Assembly: GCA_021791815.1 (NCBI GenBank)
Contig: JAJYVV010000006.1
Coordinates: forward strand, 1-48,033
Direction: 5' to 3'
DNA from: Bacillota bacterium
GTDB lineage: Bacteria; Bacillota; Sulfobacillia; RBS10-35; JAJYVN01
Length of the DNA: 48,033 nt
The position numbers and the translations under genes are program-made. The notes under the pieces are model-generated. The model had not been told where the DNA came from, did not search any database, and saw only the letters and a program-made list of their open reading frames with translations. This document shows, piece by piece, positions 35,200-42,620 of this stretch (position 1 is its first letter; every line of letters starts with the position of its first letter).

Positions 35200-35378
35200 G
35201 GGCGGGGCGGGCCCGGTCCGGGCATGCCAGGCATCGGCCGCGGCCGGCCCCAGCCGGCCACGAGCAGCGCGGCGGCGACCGCCGTCCCGCCCGCCGGGCG
35301 CCCGGGGGCGGTCCGCGCGGACCCGCACCGGTCGCGGCAGGGCGGGTTCGGCGAAGCGGGGGAAGGGGCGGGTCTCCG

Positions 35379-36620
35379 TTGGCGTCGAATGGTGGCGGGG
35401 TGGGCACGGTGAGGGACGGTGGCGGTGACCCCGGGGAGCCTCCGGCACCGGGCGGGAGGCTGGGCGACGCAGCGGTCGCCGTGGTGCGCCGTGCCGGGCG
35501 CGCCATGCCCCCCGACGCGCTCGCCGCCGCTTTGGGGCGCCCGCTCGGAGGGGACGGGATCGGGCCTTCTGGCCGGCCCGCGCTCCGTCGGGGGGCGCGG
35601 CCCCAGCGCCCCGCGGCCATCGCGGCGGCCGTCCGGGCGCATCCGCTGCTCTGTCGCAACGCCGCGGGCGGGGTCGACCTGGTCGAGCGCCGGCTGGCGG
35701 GGGCCAGGTGGCGGCACACCCTGACCCGCGCCGAGGTCCGCCACGGGGTGCTGCTGGCGGAGCCCGACCTGGGGTCGCTGCTGCAGTGGTGGCAGCGGCG
35801 GCCGGGCGGCAGCGCGCACGTCGCCCTGGTCACCGCCCCGCCGGCCGGCCGCACCGTGGTGGGCCAGCTGGAGCAGGCCGACGGGCCGCGTCCGGCGTTT
35901 CCGGGCCGGTCGAGGGCCGCGGCCACGCGCCCGTACGGCATCCTGCTCGGCATCGGGCCATGGCTGGCCGACCAGGGCGCCGCCCCCGGCGACGACGTGG
36001 TCTTCATCCCCGAGGCGCCCGACGCCCGCCGGTTTCGCATCACCCTCTCCCGTGCCGCCGAGGCACCGGCCGGGCTTCCGGCGGCCGACGCGGCCCTGGC
36101 CGACGAGGCGGCGGCGGTGCTGCGCGCCAGCCGCGGCCGCCTCCACGCCCTCCAACTCCTGCGGAGGCTGGTCGGGCGCTGCGACCTCGGGAGGGAGCCC
36201 GGCGTGCACCTGCCCGTGTTCGTGCTGGGCCGCGACCCGCGCTTCGTGGTCGACGGACCGTTTTACGCCCTCCGCCGCGGCGAGCCCCGCGGGAGCGCCC
36301 GCCCCGCCCCACGGGGGCCGGCGGTATCCGCCGCCTTCCCGGCGGACTGGCCCCGGGCGGATCCCGTGCGCGAGATGGCGGACAGCCTTCTCGGCGAGGT
36401 GGCCCCCTCCGAGCGCGCGATGGTGGAGACCCTCGTCCTGCGGGCGCTCCGCGAGGCCATCTCGTCGGACGTCCGCAGGCAGTTCGCGCAGGCGCGGCGC
36501 ATCGTGTGGCAGGTGGTGCGCGACCGGGCGCGCCTTCTGGTGGGTGCGCCTCCGCTGGCGGTGCTGCCCGGGGGCGGGGGCTCCCGGCGCGGCCGCCCGG
36601 GGGCCACGCTGGACGGGTGA
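35379..36620 (+). CDS. 413-residue protein of unknown function next to the SNF2 helicase
   Basis: TTG 35379 is preceded by GGGGAAGGGGCGGG; GTG 35400 or 35409 could also serve. The first 110 residues may be winged-helix-like (DAAVAVVRRAGRAMPPDALA, then HPLLCRNAAGGVDLVERRL). Next come two beta-rich segments (GSAHVALVTAPPAGRTVVGQ; YGILLGIGPWLADQGAAPGD then DVVFIPEAPDARRFRITL), a central helix (LHALQLLRRLVGRCDL), and a C-terminal helical region (SERAMVETLVLRALREAIS, RRQFAQARRIVWQVVRDRA). Base composition is native and the frame is intact. I do not recognise the family. A nucleic-acid-binding role linked to the helicase is possible but speculative. Confidence 0.65.
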   Translation: MASNGGGVGTVRDGGGDPGEPPAPGGRLGDAAVAVVRRAGRAMPPDALAAALGRPLGGDGIGPSGRPALRRGARPQRPAAIAAAVRAHPLLCRNAAGGVDLVERRLAGARWRHTLTRAEVRHGVLLAEPDLGSLLQWWQRRPGGSAHVALVTAPPAGRTVVGQLEQADGPRPAFPGRSRAAATRPYGILLGIGPWLADQGAAPGDDVVFIPEAPDARRFRITLSRAAEAPAGLPAADAALADEAAAVLRASRGRLHALQLLRRLVGRCDLGREPGVHLPVFVLGRDPRFVVDGPFYALRRGEPRGSARPAPRGPAVSAAFPADWPRADPVREMADSLLGEVAPSERAMVETLVLRALREAISSDVRRQFAQARRIVWQVVRDRARLLVGAPPLAVLPGGGGSRRGRPGATLDG

Positions 36621-36639
36621 GGGGCCGGGCCGCCCTCCC

Positions 36640-37749
36640 CCGCCCGGCCGGGATCACGAGACCGCAGACGCGGGCGAGCGCGCCCTCCGGCTGGGCCCCG
36701 GAAGGGGTGGGCGGCGCCAGCAGGAGGTTCGGCAGCAGCGCCGCCTCGGCCCTCCAGACCTGCCCGCCGGCCGGCGCCGAAGGCAGGATGGCTCCCGTGG
36801 CCGCGTGGACGGCGAGCAGCGTCCCGTCCCCCTCGACCGCCGGCACGCCGTCCGCGGTCGCCACGGGGCGGCGGCCAAGGCCGTCGGCAGTTGGTCGGTC
36901 CACAGGACCTGAACCGTCACCGCGCCGCACACGGCAAGCCCCGCAACGCCCGCCGCGCGGTGGCGGCTGGTCCAGTCCGGTCCTGCCGGCACGTCCGCCG
37001 TGCCCGCGAAGATGCCACCGCCGGCCAGGGCCGGCGTGCCCGCGACCCGGGTCTGCACGCCGGGCTCCACGGGGGAGGCCTGCGCGAGCGGGGTGCCGCT
37101 CGCCGCAGGGAAGGCGCCGCCCGTGCCCTGTCCTCGCCGTCGGGGTCCGGACGGTTACCCGCGGGCGCGCGCACGCTGGGTCCGGGGCGGTCGCTCGTCG
37201 GGAACGGCGGCCGGCGGCGAGTACGACGCGGCGCCGCCTCCGGCGTCGTCGTCCGCAGGAGGGTCCCGGTCGACTCGCGGATGGCGGCCACGTCCCCCGG
37301 TTCGTGCAGATCGTCGTCGGTGCCACCCAGGCCCTCGCCGCCGTACCCGCGGGGCGGGGCGCGCAGGGGGCCGTTCAGGGTGCCGAAGAGCGCGCGGGCG
37401 CTCCAGATCGTGCGGCGGCCCGCGGGGTTCAGGCGCAAAGAGGCGCCCCCGAACAGGCTCCGTCCATCGCAGAGGAAACGTCCGTCGGGCGCCCCAGGAG
37501 CCCGGCGCGGGTGCGCGCGACCGCGTGCCCCGGGGGGCCCGTGTGGTGAAGTCCACGGTGTCGCGCGCCACCCCCGGGTTGCCGGTCACCTCGCCGTCGG
37601 CGAGCGTGAGCCAGGGCGGGGAAAGCGCGGTACCCGGGGTTTCCGGCGTCGGCGCACGTGTTGCCGAGGCCGCCGCCGAACGTGGTCCGCGCCGCGCCGG
37701 AGGATGCGACCCTGGCGGCTTGGCCACAACAACACGGGATCATGGGCAT
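36640..37749 (-). pseudogene. PQQ-like beta-propeller protein pseudogene
   Basis: Reading from ATG 37749: TTFGGGLGNTCADAGNPG resembles the start of PQQ-propeller proteins (W-x-x-F-G-G-D-x-x-x-T). After frame changes come LADGEVTGNPGVARDTVDFT, LRLNPAGRRTIWSARALFG, GVQTRVAGTPALAGGGIFAG, then ATADGVPAVEGDGTLLAVHA and ATGAILPSAPAGGQVWRAEA. Several repeats of the A-D-G-x-V-x-x-x-x-x-D-G-x-L-x-A-L-D/H-A-x-T-G type are present in three frames. Intact homologues are secreted or periplasmic propellers with PQQ-dehydrogenase-like blades. The gene is interrupted at least three times. Confidence 0.65.
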
Positions 37750-37809
37750 GAGCCGGGACGGGGCGCGGACGACCGGCGTGGTCGCGACCGCGCCACGGCC
37801 GGCGACCCG

Positions 37810-37838
37810 TTGACCCCCGGTGGAGCGGGGTGTAATGT
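37810..37838 (+). promoter_or_regulatory. Promoter for padR-DUF998 operon
   Basis: TTGACC at 37810-37815 and TAATGT at 37833-37838 are separated by exactly 17 bp. Transcription would begin about 37845, just upstream of the palindrome at 37850-37860. Confidence 0.65.
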
Positions 37839-37849
37839 GACGGGCATAG

Positions 37850-37860
37850 GTCTCGGAGAC
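37850..37860. promoter_or_regulatory. Operator candidate GTCTC-G-GAGAC
   Basis: A perfect 5-bp inverted repeat with a 1-bp centre immediately downstream of the predicted transcription start and 44 bp before the PadR start. Position and symmetry suit autorepression by PadR. Confidence 0.5.
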
Positions 37861-37903
37861 TTAGGTCGCGGCGACCGCCCTGTCCGCCGGGGGGGGCTCC
37901 ACC

Positions 37904-38449
37904 CTGTTCGCCGACATCCTGATCCTCGGCGTCCTGAGCCGTGGGCCGCGCCACGGCTATGAGATCCGCCAATTGGTCGAGGCCCGTCTCGGCGGGATGT
38001 ACCAGATGACGAACAGCCAGCTCTATCCAGCGCTGCGGCGGTTCGAGGGTATGGGCGCCGTCACGCGGGAGGTGGTCCCCCAGGAACGCCGGCCCGACCG
38101 CCACCTCTACCGGCTGACGGCCGTGGGCGAGGATGTCCTGCACGACCTTGTCGCCGACTTCCCGGCGGAGCGGGCCAAACGGGATGGCGAGTTCTACGTC
38201 CGGGTGGCGCAGTTCGCCCGCCTCACGGGGCCGGAGCGCCTCGCGGTCCTGCGGAACCGCCACGCGGTACTGCTGCGCCGGATGCGCACCGTCGAGCGCT
38301 GGGGCGCGGGCGAAGGCGCCGACGTCCACCTCGCGCGCCTGGCCGCGCTGCGGACCGAGATGCTGGACCTGGAACGGAACCACGTCGCCCGGTGGATCGA
38401 GCAGGAGGGCGGCCAGGCGGACCCGCCTCCCCAGGGGGATCGGACATGA
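37904..38449 (+). CDS. PadR-family transcriptional regulator
   Basis: 181 residues. The N-terminus LFADILILGVLSRGPRHGYE followed by IRQLVEARLGG is the PadR winged helix. QLYPALRRFEGMGAVTREVV and DRHLYRLTAVGEDVLHDLV complete it, followed by a C-terminal dimerisation helix (GPERLAVLRNRHAVLLRRM). The start must lie between a TAG at 37862 and the first helix. No ATG, GTG or TTG exists there in frame, while CTG 37904 has GGGGGGG 7 bases upstream and matches the family's MFAD-type N-terminus. It overlaps the following DUF998 gene by ATGA, so the two are coupled. PadR proteins sense phenolics or drugs and often control a membrane protein gene in the same operon. Confidence 0.88.
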   Translation: MFADILILGVLSRGPRHGYEIRQLVEARLGGMYQMTNSQLYPALRRFEGMGAVTREVVPQERRPDRHLYRLTAVGEDVLHDLVADFPAERAKRDGEFYVRVAQFARLTGPERLAVLRNRHAVLLRRMRTVERWGAGEGADVHLARLAALRTEMLDLERNHVARWIEQEGGQADPPPQGDRT

Positions 38450-39093
38450 CGGCGGGCGCGGCCCCGAGGCGCGCGCGGGTCCTGAGCCTGGTGACGGTGG
38501 TCGGCTGCGTGCTGTATGTCGCGCTGGACGTGGTCGCGCAGCTCCTGCCGCCGCACTACAGTCCCATCCGCCAAGCCGAGAGCGATCTCGGCGTGGGGCC
38601 GTACGGCTGGGTCATGAACCTGAACTTCCTCGTCCGAGCCGCGCTGTCGCTGGCCCTGGTCGGGGCCCTGGCCGCGACCAGGGCGCCGCGCTCGCCGGGC
38701 TTCGGCCTCGGGTGCCTGGCGGTGTGGGGGGCGTCCTCGGGCCTGCTGGCCTTCTTCCATACGGACATCCTCGACGCCCCCCGCCTCGTCCCCGATCCGG
38801 CCGTGACGGTCCACGGGGAGATCCACATCGCGCTCGCCACTGTCGGCTTCATCGCCGCCGCCCTCGGCGCCCTGGTCGTTTCCGCCGCGCTCCGCCGGAG
38901 CGGCTGGCCGCCGTCGGGGCCGCTCCTGACCCTGGCCGTCCTGTCCGCGATCGCCCTCGTGCTCCTGCCCCTCAGCGGCCACGTGCACCACGCGGGTGGC
39001 CTCGGCGAGCGGATATTCCTCCTGTTCACGCTGGTCTGGATGTTGGTGACGGCCCTGTGCCTCCGCGGCCGCGCCCCGGCGGCGGCCGGCTGA
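38446..39093 (+). CDS. DUF998-family integral membrane protein
   Basis: 215 residues from ATG 38446, overlapping the PadR stop. Six transmembrane segments are visible: VLSLVTVVGCVLYVALDVVA; LNFLVRAALSLALVGALAA; FGLGCLAVWGASSGLLAFF; IALATVGFIAAALGALVVSA; PLLTLAVLSAIALVLLPL; and IFLLFTLVWMLVTALCL. The DUF998 signature HYSPIRQAESDLGVGPYGW is present in the first extracytoplasmic loop. The function is unknown. The arrangement with PadR suggests it is the regulated target and perhaps a stress or efflux-related membrane protein. Confidence 0.9.
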   Translation: MTAGAAPRRARVLSLVTVVGCVLYVALDVVAQLLPPHYSPIRQAESDLGVGPYGWVMNLNFLVRAALSLALVGALAATRAPRSPGFGLGCLAVWGASSGLLAFFHTDILDAPRLVPDPAVTVHGEIHIALATVGFIAAALGALVVSAALRRSGWPPSGPLLTLAVLSAIALVLLPLSGHVHHAGGLGERIFLLFTLVWMLVTALCLRGRAPAAAG

Positions 39094-39555
39094 AAATCCG
39101 GGGTTCCACGGGCGGATGGGGACCGTGCGGGGCGGGCCGGCATCGCGCCGCCGCGCGGTGCGTCTCCGACCATCGGGGCCCCCGGCGCTCCACCGAGGGG
39201 CGCCGCCTCGCGCGGACCGATGAGGACCGGGCGCCCGGCGGGATGCTCGGGGCGCGGGAACACCCGCGGGGCATGCTCCGCCCTCAGGACCCGTTTCCGG
39301 CCGCCGCGCGGAGCGGTGGCGCGTGTCCGGGCATGGCGAAGCGGGCGAGGCTTCCGTCGCTCATGCGGACAGCTGGGAAAGGCCGCGCATCCGGATGGGC
39401 GTGGGCACGGACGATATGCCGCGCCAGGGCGCGGCTCCGGTGGCGCCCGGCGCGGCGAGGGCGGAGCGCCGCGGGCAGGATCCGGCGGGGCCGCGGCGAA
39501 GGGGGGCGGCCGGGACCCGCAGCTCCGCCCGCAGCCGAGGGGAGACCTGCCGAAG
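39094..39555. other. About 460 bp upstream of the sulfatase gene, no gene seen
   Basis: No frame gives a coherent protein, and no AT-rich promoter-like sequence was recognised. The sulfatase gene may be transcribed from a promoter I cannot identify in this GC-rich DNA. Confidence 0.4.
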
Positions 39556-41004
39556 ATGGGAAGCGCCGGCCCGCGGCGGAACGTTCTGCTCATCACCGCG
39601 GACGAGATGCGGCACGACTGCCTGGGGGTGGCAGGGCACCCGGCCGTGCGCACGCCGCACCTCGACGCCCTGGCCGCCCGGGGTGTGCGGTTCACGAACG
39701 CGTACACGCCGTTCCCGGTGTGCGTGCCGGCGCGGATGTCCCTCCTCAGCGGGCAGTACGCGCACGCGCACGGCGCCGTGCGCAATCAGACGATGCTCGC
39801 CCCGGGCCAGCCGACCCTGCCCGGCCTGCTGCGCGCCGCGGGATACCGTACCGGGGCGTTCGGCAAGATGCACTTCTGGCCCCCGTACGCCGACGTGGGC
39901 TTCGAGCGGATGCGGCTCGCCGAGCAGAACGGCGCGGGATGGAAGATCGACGATTACCACAGCGACCACCTGGCCGCGCGCGGGCTGGTCGACCGGTGGG
40001 ACCTCTGGGACCAGCAGCAGCCCTACCGCGACCAGGCGCCCCAGGCGTACTGGGCCAGTTTCGGGGCCCGCGCCTCCGAACTGCCCGAGGCGGACTACCA
40101 CACGACCTGGATCGCCGACGAGACGATCTCCTGGCTCCGTTCCGGAGACGCCCGGCCGTTCTTCGCCTGGGTCTCCTTCATCAAGCCGCACCACCCCTTC
40201 GATCCCCCGCGGCCATGGGACGCGCTGTATGATCCGGGGGCGATGCCCGCCCTGGGCGATCCCGCCGCGGCGCTGGGCAAGCCGCTCATGACGGCGGGGG
40301 GACGCCGCGACCCGCGGCGGGGCCACTTCGACCTGCGGGGGTTCACCCCACAGGACTTCGGACGCGTCGCCGCGCTCTATTACGCGACCATCACCCACAT
40401 CGACCACCACGTCGGACGGATCCTGTCGGCCCTGGGGGACTCGGGGCAGCTGGAGGACACCCTCGTGGTCTTCGCCAGCGACCACGGCGACTACATGGGC
40501 GATTACGGCCTGATCCTCAAGTCGCCCAGCGTCCCCTACGACGCGCTGGCCAAGGTGCCCCTCCTCGTGGCGGGGCCCGGATGCCGCCCGGGCACGACGT
40601 CCGACGCCCTGGTGTCGCTGATCGACCTCCTGCCAACCGCGGCAGGGGCGGCGTCCGTCCCGGTGCCCGCGTCCGTCCAGGGCCGCGACCTGGCCCCCCT
40701 GCTGCAGCGGGCGACGGGCGGCCCGTGGCGCGACGCCGTGTTCTCCGAGAGCGGCGACGTCAAGGCGGTGCGCACGCAGCGCTTCAAGTACCTGTACAAC
40801 GGCCGCCTGGGCATGGAGGAGCTGTATGACGTGGAGGCGGATCCGGGCGAACTGGTCGACCTGTCCCGCACGGCGGGCGCCGCGGCCGTGATCGCGGGGA
40901 TGCGCCACCGCCTGCTGGACTGGATGATCGACACGGAGTGCGATCGCCACGGGGAGGAGGGCACGTGGCGGGACCTCGTCGACCGCCGCCGGCTGCCCCG
41001 CTAG
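39556..41004 (+). CDS. Type I sulfatase (alkaline-phosphatase superfamily)
   Basis: 482 residues from ATG 39556, with GGGGAG about 11 bases upstream. RRNVLLITADEMRHDCLGV carries the first metal-binding Asp. FPVCVPARMSLLSGQY is the C-x-P-x-R site in which Cys56 is oxidised to formylglycine by an anaerobic or FGE-type maturase; no such enzyme is in the window. FGKMHFWPPY, FFAWVSFIKPHHPFDPPRPW and VVFASDHGDYMGDYGLILKS supply further active-site residues. No signal peptide is seen, suggesting a cytoplasmic enzyme acting on imported sulfated sugars. It is the intact counterpart of the sulfatase pseudogene at 13039. Its stop lies 12 bp from the convergent peptidase gene. Confidence 0.95.
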   Translation: MGSAGPRRNVLLITADEMRHDCLGVAGHPAVRTPHLDALAARGVRFTNAYTPFPVCVPARMSLLSGQYAHAHGAVRNQTMLAPGQPTLPGLLRAAGYRTGAFGKMHFWPPYADVGFERMRLAEQNGAGWKIDDYHSDHLAARGLVDRWDLWDQQQPYRDQAPQAYWASFGARASELPEADYHTTWIADETISWLRSGDARPFFAWVSFIKPHHPFDPPRPWDALYDPGAMPALGDPAAALGKPLMTAGGRRDPRRGHFDLRGFTPQDFGRVAALYYATITHIDHHVGRILSALGDSGQLEDTLVVFASDHGDYMGDYGLILKSPSVPYDALAKVPLLVAGPGCRPGTTSDALVSLIDLLPTAAGAASVPVPASVQGRDLAPLLQRATGGPWRDAVFSESGDVKAVRTQRFKYLYNGRLGMEELYDVEADPGELVDLSRTAGAAAVIAGMRHRLLDWMIDTECDRHGEEGTWRDLVDRRRLPR

Positions 41005-41015
41005 CGGACCCCGCT

Positions 41016-41789
41016 TCAGACCGGCAGGTCCCACATGCGCTCCGCCCGGTAGCAGGCCGCCCGATCGCTCAGCCGCTCGGCGCCCCTGGCGACGTGCCCG
41101 TCGACCCCGTGGCCCGGAAGCATCTCCACCCGCAGCGTGTACGGGGGCCCGAGCCGAAGGGGCGCGATCTGTCGCGCCAACCCGGCGGCCTGCTCCGCGC
41201 CGGCACGCACGACCGCGCAGGACTGCTCGTGGCCCAGGTGGTCCGCCGCCTCCACCCCCCGCCCGATCTTGGTGATCGCGCCCACGATGCTTGGGACGAG
41301 GGCCCGCGCCTCGGCGACCGCCCGATCGTCGCCGGCGAGGAAAACGGTGGGCACGCCCAGTTCGCCCGCCAGGGCCGCGCGGCAGGCGAACTCCCCGGCC
41401 GGGCGGCCGTTGAGGCGATACTCGGCGACCGTGCGGCTGCTGTACGTGTGGCAGAGCGGCGCCCCGGGCGTGCCGGCCATCGCGTGCTGACCGACGAAGT
41501 ACAGGGCGTCGACACCGTCCGCGAGGGGCTCGCGCAGGGGCGTGGGCCGAGGGAGGAAGCGGGCGCGGGGATCGAGCCGCCCGCCCAGGATGCCGCCGTT
41601 GCCGTGGCCGTCCCAGACGAGGACATCCGCCCGGGGGTCGGCCCGGTGGATGCCCTCGATCACGGCGTTGACCTCGCCGGTCAGCAGCGCCATGGCGGCC
41701 GTCTTCGCAGGGCCGGCCTCCACGCGCGTCTGGGACCAGGAGTCGACCCCGGCGGGCCCTTCGAGGTCCGTCAGCAGGAAGTGGCGCAA
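41016..41789 (-). CDS. dppA: M55-family D-aminopeptidase (DppA-like)
   Basis: 257 residues from TTG 41789, with GGAGGTG 8 bases upstream. LTDLEGPAGVDSW and VLVWDGHGNGGI are the zinc-binding motifs, and FVGQHAMAGTPGAPLCHTYS is the core with the catalytic-type His. GELGVPTVFLAGDDRAVAEA and TLRVEMLPGHGVDG follow the DppA fold. DppA is a self-compartmentalising zinc peptidase that cleaves D-Ala-D-Ala-type dipeptides, possibly from peptidoglycan turnover. It is transcribed convergently with the sulfatase gene. The upstream frame extends much further but without meaning. A peptide-catabolic role fits the nearby proline genes. Confidence 0.92.
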   Translation of the reverse strand: MRHFLLTDLEGPAGVDSWSQTRVEAGPAKTAAMALLTGEVNAVIEGIHRADPRADVLVWDGHGNGGILGGRLDPRARFLPRPTPLREPLADGVDALYFVGQHAMAGTPGAPLCHTYSSRTVAEYRLNGRPAGEFACRAALAGELGVPTVFLAGDDRAVAEARALVPSIVGAITKIGRGVEAADHLGHEQSCAVVRAGAEQAAGLARQIAPLRLGPPYTLRVEMLPGHGVDGHVARGAERLSDRAACYRAERMWDLPV

Positions 41790-42620
41790 GGCACGAACAC
41801 CTCCGGCGGGCGCGGCGGGCGTGGTCCGGGCCGTTCGCCGGAGCGCGGGGCGGCCCTGCCCGGGCGGCGGGGTCCCCGGGGCGGGGCCGCCCGGCCGGAG
41901 GACAGGCGCGTGCCGCATGGGCTGGTGCCTGCGCCCCGGGTGAGGCTCCGGCAGGCGGTGTGCGGTTCCGGGGGGAAGGCTGGGGATGCTGCAGGGCGCT
42001 CGTTCGCGGGGTGGCGCCCTCGGGACGCCGGGGCGGTCGGGCCCTGGGCCGGCGACAGGCCCCCGGCGTGGGACGCGGCGTCTCTGCGATCCGGGCCAGG
42101 CCCACCCGATGAACGGAGGGACCGGCACTCATCCGCAGGGTCGAGGCGCTGCATGATCGCTGGCTGCGCTACGTCCGGCAAGACCTGGGGCACTTCCACG
42201 TCCTGGTCGGACCCAACGCGACCGGCAAGGCGATCTTCTTTGACGTGACCCGCTGTCTCGGCCGGCAAGAAGATGGAGGCGGCCGTTGTGGGCGTCCTCG
42301 CCCGTCCCATCTCCGTACCGATGCGTCCGGTCCGCCACAGCATCCTCGTCCATCCGGAGAAGGACCCGGCTGCCTTCCGCGCGGCGCGGAGTTGCTCCGA
42401 CCGCTCCGCCGTCGGTGCGACCGGGCTCTCGTGTTGTTCGCTCGAGAAGGCTCCGGGCACGAGACGGAGACGTGCCCCGATCTGAACGCATGCGTGGACG
42501 CGCAACTCTTCGAATCCGGGCGGAAGACCGGCGCCGCGGCGGTGGGTGCCTGACCGGTCCTCGTCCGGTCGCCGGGCGCGGGCCCCTGTCCCACCGGCGA
42601 CACGGGTCGGGGGCCCTGCT
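41790..42620. other. About 830 bp of mostly non-coding DNA
   Basis: It lies between two minus-strand genes. The only recognisable content is the ATPase fragment at 42128-42256. The stretch 42260-42620 has no protein-like frame. Confidence 0.45.
42128..42256 (+). pseudogene. AAA/SMC-like ATPase N-terminal fragment
   Basis: The frame reads RRVEALHDRWLRYVRQDLGH followed by FHVLVGPNATGKAIFFDVTR. This corresponds to the beginning of RecF/AAA_21-type ATPases (L-x-V-L-V-G-P-N-A-T-G-K-S-T-F-F-D), with Walker A ending in Lys-Ala instead of Lys-Ser. Nothing matching the rest of such a protein follows. An ATG at 42109 is out of frame. A remnant of a larger gene, perhaps of a defence or predicted-ATPase type. 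Confidence 0.6.

Noticed and set aside
30457-35448. A 1663-codon open frame on the minus strand across the helicase gene
   Set aside because: It is antisense to the SNF2 helicase, its translation is low-complexity Arg/Gly/Pro-rich, and it arises because stops are rare at this GC content.
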